Assembly: GCA_903881265.1 (NCBI GenBank)
Contig: CAIRSV010000237.1
Span: 1 to 21,720, forward strand
Length of the DNA: 21,720 bases
Reading direction: 5' to 3'
DNA from: an uncultured Bacteroidota bacterium
Lineage (GTDB): Bacteria > Bacteroidota > Bacteroidia > Chitinophagales > Chitinophagaceae
Below the pieces are notes generated by a model. The model saw only the letters and a program-made list of their open reading frames with translations. It did no database searches and was not told the DNA's origin. Position 1 is the first letter of the stretch. Every line of letters begins with the position of its first letter. Position numbers and translations under genes: made by a program. This document shows, piece by piece, positions 1-7,557 of this stretch.

Positions 1-621
1 GGCAATCTCTTTATTGGGAAGGATGGCTTGGGTAGGGCAACTATCAATGCATTTGGTACATGTGCCACAGTAGTCTTTTAGATAGGGTTGGTCGTATGGC
101 AATTCAAGATCGATAATTAATGTGGCAATAAAGAAAAAGGATCCTTGTGATTTAGTAATCAGATTTCCATTTTTGCCAATCCATCCTGCGCCACTTCGTG
201 CAGCCCAACTTCGTTCAAGTACAGGTGCAGAATCAATAAATCCTCGTCCATCAATCTCGCCGATTTGTTCCTTCAGCGTTTGTAGTAACGCATTTAATTT
301 TTCTTTGATGACAAAATGATAATCCTTGCCATACGCATAGGTTGAAATCTTAGGCGAGCCTTCTGCCTGTTTCTCTTGTGGAAAATAATTCAGTAATAGC
401 GTGATGACACTTTTTGCACCGTCAACCAAAAGTCGCGGGTCGACCCTCTTGTCGAAGTGATTCGCCATATACGACATATTGCCGTGGTGTTCCTTGTTGA
501 GCCAATTCTCAAGACGAAACGCATCCTCGTCAAGCTTTACTGCTTTCGCAATGCCACAATGTTGAAACCCTAGTTTGTGCGCTTCAGTTTTTATTAATCG
601 TGCGTAGTCGTCTTCTATCAT
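1..621 (-). CDS. queG: Epoxyqueuosine reductase QueG, N-terminal part (truncated by window edge)
   Basis: The reverse-strand reading frame is open from an ATG at 621 to the left edge (207 codons), so the C-terminus lies outside the window. QueG is the cobalamin- and Fe-S-dependent enzyme that reduces epoxyqueuosine to queuosine in tRNA wobble positions. Visible signatures are the segment around residues 128-137 (FIDSAPVLER, with the conserved Asp130) followed by a WAARSGAGWIGKN stretch, and a ferredoxin-type cluster motif CGTCTKCIDSCPTQAI with Cys185, 188, 191 and 195. Family members are roughly 310-390 residues, so about half to two thirds is present and the second 4Fe-4S motif should lie beyond the edge. 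It is divergent from the protease gene at 710, with an 88-bp gap. The family assignment is firm. Confidence 0.93.
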   Translation of the reverse strand, partial: MIEDDYARLIKTEAHKLGFQHCGIAKAVKLDEDAFRLENWLNKEHHGNMSYMANHFDKRVDPRLLVDGAKSVITLLLNYFPQEKQAEGSPKISTYAYGKDYHFVIKEKLNALLQTLKEQIGEIDGRGFIDSAPVLERSWAARSGAGWIGKNGNLITKSQGSFFFIATLIIDLELPYDQPYLKDYCGTCTKCIDSCPTQAILPNKEIA

Positions 622-640
622 TCAGACTGACAAATTAAAC

Positions 641-648
641 TATTTTTG
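641..648 (+). promoter_or_regulatory. Putative Bacteroidota -7 element upstream of the S41 protease
   Basis: TATTTTTG matches the Bacteroidota -7 consensus TANNTTTG and lies in the 88-bp gap between the divergent queG and protease genes, 61 bp before the protease ATG. No clear TTTG -33 box lies 17-23 bp upstream, so this is a half-match only. Confidence 0.4.
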
Positions 649-709
649 GATTTATTTTAACTTCAAAGAGGTTAACTTTACCGGCCTTAACAGAAAAGGC
701 ATACTGACC

Positions 710-2911
710 ATGAATAAAAAAGCAATTGTCCCTCTCATTTTATTAATAGCAACCGGGGTATTTTTTTCCTGTAAATTAATTGCCGACAAGCGCGTATTCA
801 CCTATTCGGATGGTATCGAAATCGAACCTTTTCAGGCTCCGGAAAATCAGACATTGACTAAGAATCAAGCTATTTTGGAGACGATTAGTAAAGTGATTAG
901 TGATGCACATTATTCGCCAAAATTATTGAATGATGATTTTTCTAAACGAGTGTTTCAGTTGTACATGGAACAATCGGACTACGGCAAGCTATTTTTTATC
1001 GAACCTGATATGAAGGAATTTAGGGAATATGAGGAACGAATTGACGATGAGATTAAAGATGGTACCACTAATTTATACGATTTGGTTTCAAGCCGCTTCA
1101 AAGTAAGATTAAAAGAAGCTGATAGTAATTATAAAGCCGCCCTTACTGATGCGTTTGTCTTCAATGAGAATGACGAAATCGAATTGGATGGTAAGAAAAT
1201 GACATGGTGTAAAACGACAGAAGAGCTGAAAGCTCGTTGGCGAAAAAATATGAAATACCGCACTCTTTCTCGCTATGTTGAATTAAAGGATGAACAAAAG
1301 ACGATTGCAGAAAAGAAAGTGAAACTTGCTACCGACACAATTAAGACGGATACGCAATTAGAAAAAGAGGCTCGTAACAGTGTTCGCAGGAATATGGCAA
1401 ATTATTTCAAGAGAATAAATAAGATTAGCGACAATGATCGATTTGCGGGTTTTATCAATTGTATCTGTCATGTGGTTGATCCCCACACCGATTTTTTTCC
1501 TCCAAAAGATAAACAGCGTTTTGACGAAGAAATGGCTGGGTCATTTGTAGGTATTGGAGCGGCATTGATAGATAAAGATGGCTCGTGTAAAATTGAACGG
1601 ATTATTCCTGGAAGTCCGTGTTGGAAGGAAGGTAAATTGCGCAAGGATGATATCATTATGAAAGTAGCTCAAGGAAGTGATGAGCCGGTTGATATTGCGG
1701 GTTGGGACACCGATGATATCGTTAGTATCATACGCGGAAAAATAAATTCGCAGGTGAGGCTAACAGTCAAACATTTGGATGGAAGCATTGAAGTCATTTC
1801 AATAACACGTGGTAAGGTTGAGCAAGAAGGCACATTCGCAAAATCGACCATCATTAAAACAGACAACTTGAAAATAGGGTATATTCTTTTGCCCGAGTTC
1901 TATGCAGATTTTCAAGATCCTAAAGGAAGACGCTGCGCTATTGATATGCAGAGAGAAGTAGGAAAATTAAAAGATGAAAAGGTCAATGGGATTATTATTG
2001 ATCTTAGAAGCAATGGTGGTGGCTCGTTGAGTGATGTGGTCGATATCGGTGGTATGTTCATTGATAAAGGGCCAATCGTGCAAGTGAAGTCTCGAAATAT
2101 GGATTCCGAATCGCTCAATGATATGAATAGTGGTATGTTCTATGATGGTCCATTAGCTATACTCATCACACAAGGTAGTGCGTCTGCTTCTGAAATTCTT
2201 GCAGCCGCTATGCAAGATTATAAACGCGCAATCATAATAGGCTCTACTTCATTCGGGAAAGGAACCGTTCAGCGCGTGTTGCCGTTGGAGAATTTTTATC
2301 AAGGTGATGCTTCCGTGTTGCCATTCGGCTCCATTAAATTGACGCTTCAGAAGTTTTACAGGATAAATGGAGGTTCTACTCAAATGAAAGGAGTTACACC
2401 AGATATTCAATTGCCAGATTTATATCAGTTGATGGATGTAGGTGAGCGCAGGGATTCTAATTCATTGGCATGGGATCAGATTGCAAAGGCCGACTTTAAA
2501 CCATTGAAACAAAATGTTGATTTTGCCAGCCTCATTGATGCAAGCAAGAAACGAATTGAAAGTAATGAATCGTTTAAGCTCATCTCGCAAAATGCAATCA
2601 AGATAAAGAAGCAATCGGATGATAATACGTATTCATTGAATCAAACGAAGTTTCAAGAGCAGATGAAAGAAGCCAAGGAGTTTTCGAAAAAAATGGAGGA
2701 CGTAGAGAAATCTAAAAAAACGCTGGCGTTCGAAAATATCCCTTCAGATTTACCTTCTATCAAAAAGGATTCAACATCGATTAAACTCAATGATGAATGG
2801 TTAAAAGCGTTGAAAAAAGATCCATATATTGCTGAGGCAAATAATGTGTTACTCGACTGGAACAATAAACTTAAAGCCACTGGCGCTGTTGGCAATTCAA
2901 ATAAAAACTAG
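710..2911 (+). CDS. Carboxy-terminal processing (tail-specific) protease, S41 family, lipoprotein
   Basis: This 733-residue protein resembles E. coli Prc/Tsp (682 aa), which degrades or trims periplasmic proteins from their C-termini. It starts with a lipoprotein signal (hydrophobic run 5-19, lipobox FFSC with Cys21), so it is likely anchored in the envelope facing the periplasm. A Tsp-type N-terminal helical region is followed by a PDZ domain at about 277-362 and then the S41 catalytic core. The active-site signature GSASASE gives nucleophile Ser492. Lys517 in FGKGTVQ is the general base, 25 residues later as in Tsp Ser430/Lys455, and Gln521 follows. The last 130 residues are lysine-rich and match the Tsp C-terminal region (DUF3340-like). 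The ATG at 710 gives an intact signal peptide. The next gene begins 18 bp after the stop, suggesting possible co-transcription. All catalytic residues are intact. Confidence 0.93.
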   Translation: MNKKAIVPLILLIATGVFFSCKLIADKRVFTYSDGIEIEPFQAPENQTLTKNQAILETISKVISDAHYSPKLLNDDFSKRVFQLYMEQSDYGKLFFIEPDMKEFREYEERIDDEIKDGTTNLYDLVSSRFKVRLKEADSNYKAALTDAFVFNENDEIELDGKKMTWCKTTEELKARWRKNMKYRTLSRYVELKDEQKTIAEKKVKLATDTIKTDTQLEKEARNSVRRNMANYFKRINKISDNDRFAGFINCICHVVDPHTDFFPPKDKQRFDEEMAGSFVGIGAALIDKDGSCKIERIIPGSPCWKEGKLRKDDIIMKVAQGSDEPVDIAGWDTDDIVSIIRGKINSQVRLTVKHLDGSIEVISITRGKVEQEGTFAKSTIIKTDNLKIGYILLPEFYADFQDPKGRRCAIDMQREVGKLKDEKVNGIIIDLRSNGGGSLSDVVDIGGMFIDKGPIVQVKSRNMDSESLNDMNSGMFYDGPLAILITQGSASASEILAAAMQDYKRAIIIGSTSFGKGTVQRVLPLENFYQGDASVLPFGSIKLTLQKFYRINGGSTQMKGVTPDIQLPDLYQLMDVGERRDSNSLAWDQIAKADFKPLKQNVDFASLIDASKKRIESNESFKLISQNAIKIKKQSDDNTYSLNQTKFQEQMKEAKEFSKKMEDVEKSKKTLAFENIPSDLPSIKKDSTSIKLNDEWLKALKKDPYIAEANNVLLDWNNKLKATGAVGNSNKN

Positions 2912-2929
2912 CATATTGAAACCGTTATT

Positions 2930-3333
2930 ATGAAACTAGAGGAAGTTCCACAAGAAAAAAAGAACTTTAAAGACGGCCATAACGCCCCTAAAAAGTGTTG
3001 TATGTAACGAATCGAGATGGCAGCTATACACAAACTAATAGTGATGGTTGGGACGCAGAGAATGTGGTACTTGAGCAGGCTTGGGAAGAAATAGACAGTC
3101 AGCTCGAACAAGCCTTGAAGCAAGTTAGAGAAGGACAATTAAGTCCGATTGGCTATTATATCATCAAGAACAGAATGGATGTCGGTATCCTTGCTGCCTA
3201 TATGGGTAAATGGCAATGGCAGGTGAAAAGACATTTTCGCCCTTCGGTGTTTGCTAGTTTGTCAACGAGCATGCTTACGAAGTATGCTACGCTTTTTAAT
3301 ATTACAATCGACGAGTTGAAAAAGATAGCGTAA
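2930..3333 (+). pseudogene. Conserved Bacteroidota protein of ~134 aa, HTH-like C-terminus, disrupted by a 1-nt frameshift
   Basis: An ATG at 2930 opens a frame (MKLEEVPQEKKNFKDGHNAP, then KK) that ends at a TAA after 25 codons. From 2995 the -1 frame continues at once as VLYVTNRDGSYTQTNSDGWD and runs to 3333. Joined at the run of five A (2990-2994) the two halves give a coherent protein of about 134 residues; one extra A would restore a single frame. I recall similar full-length proteins next to BtrH-like genes in Bacteroidota, from memory rather than a search. The C-terminal half (about 70-134) is helical, and its ending, ITIDELKKI, resembles the end of XRE-type helix-turn-helix domains. 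A GTG start at 2995 could give a shorter product of 112 aa, but that would lose the conserved N-terminus. Function unknown. It could be a real lesion, a slippery site (U AAA AAG) or a homopolymer sequencing error. Confidence 0.7.
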
Positions 3334-3350
3334 TAGTCCATCTTTGCAGC

Positions 3351-4349
3351 ATGATTATTCCTTTCAAACATAAATCGCAAGCCCATTGCGAAAGTGGTGT
3401 TATTTCTAATTTATTACATCATTATGGTCTTCCAATATCAGAACCGATGGCTTTCGGAATTGGAGGAGGCTTGTTTTTTGGCCATCTACCTTTCGTTAAA
3501 GTAAATGGTGTGCCCGGTACAACATAAAGGATATATCCTGGTCAGATTTTTAAAAATGTATGCAAACGTCTTCATATAAAGGCTGTGTCAGAACGCTTTT
3601 CATCCGTAGAAAAAGGGATGGCTCGTCTTAAAGAAAATATGGATCATAGCATTCCAACTGGTTGTCAGGTCAGTGTGTTTTATCTTCCTTTTCTGCCTGA
3701 AGTATTTAGGTTTCATTTTAACGCACATAATTTTGTGATTTACGGCGAAGAGGATGGTGTCTTTTCAGTGATCGATCCTGTGATGGATGATGTGTGCACA
3801 ATCGCCTACGATGATCTTGTCAAAGCAAGGTTTGCGAAAGGTATCCCCGAGCCCAAGGGGCGAATGTATTATATCGAGCAATTACCGCAATCCTTGGATA
3901 TTCCTGCCGCTATTAAAACGGGCATCAAGCACACTTGTAGGTTTATGAAATCGCCACCAGTGCCTTGGTTTGGTGTCAATGCAATCAACTATTTAAGCAA
4001 GCAGATATTGACATACCCCGTTAAGTTAGAACCAAGAAAAGCAACATTAGATTTAGGAAACCTTATTCGGATGCAAGAAGAAATTGGCACAGGAGGGGCG
4101 GGCTTCAGATTTTTATACGCCGCATTTCTCCAAGAGGCTGCGAAAGAAACAGGCATCGATGGGCTGCATGAACTATCTGCAACGATGACTGGTATTGGTG
4201 ATCAATGGCGAAATTTTGCTTATAATACGGCTAGGATTTGCAAGGCAAGAAGCACGGATGTTATTAGTTATAGCGACCTCTCACAGCAATTACATCAAAT
4301 CTATCAAGCAGAGAAAAACTTTTACAACCAACTTGCTAAAATCTATTAA
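3351..4349 (+). pseudogene. BtrH-like / DUF4872 protein interrupted by an in-frame TAA
   Basis: Reading from the ATG at 3351, codons 1-58 give a typical BtrH N-terminal domain start (IIPFKHKSQAHCESGV). TAA follows at 3525-3527, and the same frame continues without further stops to 4349 (332 codons plus the stop). The downstream part begins RIYPGQIFKNV and contains FRFHFNAHNFVIYG and VIDPVMDD, then a DUF4872-type C-terminal half with RMQEEIGTGGAGFRF. With continuous numbering, Cys13, His126 and Asp142 would form the papain/C39-like triad. The family is named after BtrH, which transfers an acyl group from carrier protein to an aminoglycoside; the role of the Bacteroidota members is not known to me. 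A Tyr or Phe codon is likely at position 59, and TAT or TAC to TAA is a single change. A GTG at 3585 could start a 254-aa fragment lacking the catalytic Cys, which would be inactive. It follows the frameshifted gene by 17 bp. Confidence 0.8.
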
Positions 4350-4379
4350 TCACAAGAAAGGCGAAGAACTTGTGATTAA
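4346..4379. terminator. Perfect 11-bp inverted repeat overlapping the stop codon of the BtrH-like gene
   Basis: TTAATCACAAG (4346-4356) and CTTGTGATTAA (4369-4379) are exact reverse complements separated by a 12-nt loop. The left arm includes the TAA stop of the BtrH-like gene. The hairpin could end transcription of the upstream genes, but the following bases (AAATAAATATAC) are A-rich rather than a U tract, so it is not a classical intrinsic terminator. It could instead stabilise the 3' end of the mRNA or bind a protein. Confidence 0.45.
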
Positions 4380-4396
4380 AATAAATATACTTAATG

Positions 4397-4427
4397 TTGC
4401 ATGGTTCGTTATTTAGATGTAAATTTC
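4397..4427 (+). promoter_or_regulatory. Possible Bacteroidota-type promoter for the small membrane protein gene
   Basis: TTG at 4397-4399, a 20-bp spacer and TAAATTTC at 4420-4427 fit the TTTG-N19-21-TANNTTTG pattern, with one mismatch in the last base of the -7 element. It lies 20 bp before the ATG at 4448 and just after the inverted repeat, so the small gene may be transcribed separately. Confidence 0.3.
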
Positions 4428-4447
4428 TGAAACTAAACTATGCCGCT

Positions 4448-4912
4448 ATGATTTTCAGTCGTTCTTACACGTTGCAAAGTAAAAAAAATCAGGATGAACT
4501 TAGACAATATCTTGTCGGACAACATTTAAAAGTGCATGACCTAGATTTTGAAATTTCAATACGCAATGAAGATGTCAAAATTATCCCGCATGCAGAAGCA
4601 GAGGATCATATTTACACATTGCCTATTACTCGATTGCGTTTTACTTCTTCTGACACAGGCACTATGATCAAGATGAGGAGCAAACCACGAAGAATTGATA
4701 TCGGCGGACCTTATCTGATAATGATATTCGTGCTGTTTATGATTGTGGCCGGTATTCTGCTATACCTGCTCGGTGACGGGAAATATACGAACACAGCCTA
4801 TATGTTATGCGGAATCGCCATACTGATCTTCGCAGTATTATGGTTCAGGCTAGAGATGGGCTATTTTGATTATATCCGAAAAATAAGAAAGTGGGTTCAT
4901 TGTCATTGTTAG
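4448..4912 (+). CDS. Hypothetical protein with a cytosolic-type N-terminus and two transmembrane helices
   Basis: This 154-residue protein is not recognised as a named family. Residues 1-80 are polar and mixed in charge, followed by a basic stretch (KMRSKPRR) just before a first hydrophobic helix at about 88-108. After a short loop (GDGKYTNT) comes a second helix at about 116-134, and the tail is basic and aromatic, ending HCHC. The positive-inside rule suggests both ends are cytoplasmic with a short periplasmic loop. I chose the ATG at 4448, which gives MIFSRSYTLQSKK. An earlier ATG at 4394 would add 18 residues of unconvincing composition. It ends 10 bp from the convergent glycosyltransferase gene. 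Confidence 0.7.
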   Translation: MIFSRSYTLQSKKNQDELRQYLVGQHLKVHDLDFEISIRNEDVKIIPHAEAEDHIYTLPITRLRFTSSDTGTMIKMRSKPRRIDIGGPYLIMIFVLFMIVAGILLYLLGDGKYTNTAYMLCGIAILIFAVLWFRLEMGYFDYIRKIRKWVHCHC

Positions 4913-4921
4913 TTTATTGCC

Positions 4922-6475
4922 TCATTTCAACGAATAGATATCATAACCGTCTCCTTTCATAATGAAGTGGAAGGAGTCATTCGTTAGTCTGATATCCGGT
5001 TTGTTGTTCTCACTTTGAAATAAATAATACTGGACCTTATATCGTTTCATCTCACTAATCAGTTCCTCCATAGAATAGTCGCTTCGTTCGATTGTGTAAA
5101 ACGGATTCTTCGTTAAATAGGCCACAACCCACATCCTTCCTGCATCCACGCCATTGGAGGTAAAGCTTCCTTGAATATGATTGTTTTTTAGCGCATCCGA
5201 ACATGTAAAAAGATCTTTGTTCTTGTAGGCTAAATTCTTTATGTCAAGTATCGGAAAGACAATGAATGAACTTGCTAGTACAAGCAATGCGCTCCAAGAA
5301 AGTAATGGGGTAAATCGTGCAGTCGCTTTTTCAAGAAGGATAGCGCCAAGTATCATCGTCAGCATACTATTGATCCATATGTACCTCGTTTCGATATGCA
5401 TCATTAAATAGCCCAACGGAATTGTCAAGGCCGTGATGATTAATAACTGAAGTTGACATTCGCGATCGTCAATTGGGGTTTGTTTTTTTCTAAAGAAAAA
5501 GTATACGAAGGATATCAGTAGAATTGCAATTGCCAAGGATGAAATATCATTCATGCAACCTATAGCCATTAATACGGTATGTATAATGCGTGCTATCCAT
5601 TTGATAAAATGAGACGGGGAACTCATTGGCGTACTTAAGTGTTGCTGACTTGGATATGGGTCTTCCCAGAACGAAGGGGAGTCGTTATACGTCGGAGGTA
5701 TCAATAGTTTAATGTCTTCCCTGAACGTCTTGCCACTGTTTATCTGCCAACTCATATTTAACTTGCCTGCATGGCCTGTCATTGACCAGTCGCCATATTT
5801 TTTATGCAATGCAAATGTCCAAGGTGCTATGGTAAGTATGATTGTGATGACGCCGATGCCGTATAATGTGATTGCTCTCTTCAGTTCGATTTTTTGTTTT
5901 TTGTAATACCAATAAAGTGTCATCGCAAAGTGTACTAAGAAAAAGGCCAACGAATACGCTTTCGCATAAAAACCGATGCCCATCATCAATGCACATAAAA
6001 TCGCCTTCCAATAGGATGATGCAAAACGGTCAGACCATAAGATAAGCAAATAGGAAAGTAGAAAAATGAGTTGCAATATGTCGCCGAATACTTGAAGATA
6101 AACATTGTGCACCATGACGATAGCTAACGCCAGCAGTAAGGCTGCTTGTGATTTTTGGGTTAGATTGAATCGTTGAAAGAGCAAAAATGTGAGTGTTATC
6201 ACGATAGCACCAAGACAAACATTCATCAACTTAGCCACTAGCCATGCGTCCATTCCATGTTGGATAAAGGGTACCAACAACCACGAATTTAACGGACTCC
6301 ATAATCCGTTGATACTTTGGATATATTCACCATCTGCTACTCGTTTAGCGATTGTTAGATAGGCCACGCCATCACTATCAAGAAGATATCCCAGCATTGG
6401 GTGAAGGGCTATGCAGAGCGCAGCATAGAGGATGATAGCACAAAGCAGACTGATGTAATTAGCGTAGATCTTCAT
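4922..6475 (-). CDS. GT-C type membrane glycosyltransferase (GT39/ArnT-like)
   Basis: This integral membrane protein of 517 residues has about ten hydrophobic helices and a C-terminal soluble tail of about 100 residues. After the first helix comes D33-S-D35-G in the first large loop, the acidic motif typical of GT-C enzymes (PMT/ArnT/GT39-type) that use polyprenyl-phosphate sugars. It probably moves a sugar from an undecaprenyl-phosphate donor to a lipid, glycan or protein on the outer face of the inner membrane; donor and acceptor cannot be told from sequence. The frame is open up to 6541, but the ATG at 6475 gives a normal N-terminus with the first helix close to the start. It also reduces the overlap with the upstream gene from 83 to 17 bp. 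It is the last gene of the tamB-led run. Confidence 0.78.
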   Translation of the reverse strand: MKIYANYISLLCAIILYAALCIALHPMLGYLLDSDGVAYLTIAKRVADGEYIQSINGLWSPLNSWLLVPFIQHGMDAWLVAKLMNVCLGAIVITLTFLLFQRFNLTQKSQAALLLALAIVMVHNVYLQVFGDILQLIFLLSYLLILWSDRFASSYWKAILCALMMGIGFYAKAYSLAFFLVHFAMTLYWYYKKQKIELKRAITLYGIGVITIILTIAPWTFALHKKYGDWSMTGHAGKLNMSWQINSGKTFREDIKLLIPPTYNDSPSFWEDPYPSQQHLSTPMSSPSHFIKWIARIIHTVLMAIGCMNDISSLAIAILLISFVYFFFRKKQTPIDDRECQLQLLIITALTIPLGYLMMHIETRYIWINSMLTMILGAILLEKATARFTPLLSWSALLVLASSFIVFPILDIKNLAYKNKDLFTCSDALKNNHIQGSFTSNGVDAGRMWVVAYLTKNPFYTIERSDYSMEELISEMKRYKVQYYLFQSENNKPDIRLTNDSFHFIMKGDGYDIYSLK

Positions 6476-7220
6476 GTAAGCCACTAAAATACTTAAATGA
6501 TTGCGACATTCTACTACCATACCAACTAAATAATTCCCCATCGACTAATCTGATTTGCGCATTAGGGCATAAACGACTAAGGGCATCGATATGTTTTTGC
6601 TTGAATGGGAAGGGCTCGCTTGATAGAAGAATTAATGCTGGGTTCATGTTTTGAAGTTCAATGTCAGAAAGTATTGGATACCTTGCTTGTAGCATGCAAT
6701 TCTTGAAACCTGCCACCCGCAGCATATCATTGATAAACGTATCATTGCCCGCTGCCATATAAGGGTCTTGCCAAATTAGATATATTGTGCTTAGCGGATT
6801 CTCTCTAATGGGTGTTTGCTTGCGTTCATGTTCAATGGTTGAAATAATTTCTTCCGCTTCGTTTTGCTTATGCACTAATTCGCCAATATCAGAAATCATC
6901 CGAAGTGCTGATGGGATGTCATTGATATCACTGACATAAACTGGATAATGGTGTTGGAGTTCTTCAATTTGTGCTTTGGTGTTCTCTTCCTTGTTGGCAA
7001 GAATCAAATCAGGTTGCAATGCATGGATTCGATCAATATGAAGGTTTTTCGTTCCGCCGATTCTTGTTTTTGAACGGAACCATTCATTGGGGTGTATGCA
7101 AAATTTCGTAATGCCTATAACCTCGTCACGAAGTCCGAGGTCGTACAATAATTCGGTTTGAGAAGGCACCACCGAGATAATCCGTTGAGGGGGGCTAATC
7201 GTTTTGAGCAGGTCGTTCAT
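6459..7220 (-). CDS. BtuF-like helical-backbone metal receptor domain protein without signal peptide
   Basis: The 253-residue protein has the class III periplasmic binding fold signatures of BtuF/FecB-type receptors. These are an N-terminal RIISVVPSQTELLYDLGL followed by GITKFCIHP, a central GGTKNLHIDRIHALQPDLIL, and a long connecting helix around 95-130. Such proteins bind cobalamin, haem or ferric siderophores for ABC importers. Here no signal peptide or lipobox is present. The frame upstream of the ATG at 7220 holds no ATG, GTG or TTG before a stop, so the protein looks cytosolic, and no ABC permease or ATPase gene is nearby. Bacteroidota carry many such stand-alone members annotated as cobalamin-binding; the ligand is unproven. 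It overlaps the upstream gene by 26 bp and the downstream one by 17 bp, so translation is probably coupled. Confidence 0.82.
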   Translation of the reverse strand: MNDLLKTISPPQRIISVVPSQTELLYDLGLRDEVIGITKFCIHPNEWFRSKTRIGGTKNLHIDRIHALQPDLILANKEENTKAQIEELQHHYPVYVSDINDIPSALRMISDIGELVHKQNEAEEIISTIEHERKQTPIRENPLSTIYLIWQDPYMAAGNDTFINDMLRVAGFKNCMLQARYPILSDIELQNMNPALILLSSEPFPFKQKHIDALSRLCPNAQIRLVDGELFSWYGSRMSQSFKYFSGLHEDLR

Positions 7221-7557
7221 TAAAGTGTTGTGTATAGAGCAACAAGATGATAAAGCTAAAAATTAAATCGGCAGGGAAAAACACATCGCCAAAAACCTCG
7301 CCAAAAATATACTTCCCAAAAAAGAGTTTCATCGCAAGTTCATAAAATAACATGGATAAATAAAGAAAGAATGACCATCTCTTTTTAAAGAAGATGCCTG
7401 CCCACGCTGCGGTGAAAAGCAATTGCATGATTGGCCTCAGATGATAAATAGTCCATCCACTATAGTCTGAAAACATGGTATAGAAACCATGACCCGTAAT
7501 AATGATATGAAAAAGAAGAATGGCTAGTACGAAAAGTTGGGAATAGTTTTTGGGCAT
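7195..7557 (-). CDS. Small four-helix membrane protein, unknown function
   Basis: The protein is 120 residues, mostly hydrophobic, with four predicted transmembrane helices at about 8-27, 41-55, 61-79 and 88-107. Basic clusters (KKRW, around residue 59) suggest cytoplasmic loops. I do not recognise a domain; related small membrane proteins are common in Bacteroidota. Its ATG directly abuts the TAA of tamB (TAAATG, no spacer), and its 3' end overlaps the BtuF-like gene by 26 bp. Such packing indicates co-transcription and likely translational coupling with both neighbours. A role in envelope assembly is possible only by association. Confidence 0.75.
   Translation of the reverse strand: MPKNYSQLFVLAILLFHIIITGHGFYTMFSDYSGWTIYHLRPIMQLLFTAAWAGIFFKKRWSFFLYLSMLFYELAMKLFFGKYIFGEVFGDVFFPADLIFSFIILLLYTQHFNERPAQND

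Noticed and set aside
122..319. Plus-strand reading frame of 65 codons
   Set aside because: It lies fully within queG on the opposite strand, which has clear family motifs; no independent coding signal.
3351..4349. Genetic code change (TAA read as an amino acid)
   Set aside because: TAA ends tamB, nuoE and other intact genes in this window, so a global reassignment is not tenable.
4195..4416. 73-codon plus-strand frame overlapping the 3' end of the BtrH-like gene
   Set aside because: It overlaps the DUF4872 region in another frame and runs through the inverted repeat; the composition is a shadow of the real frame.
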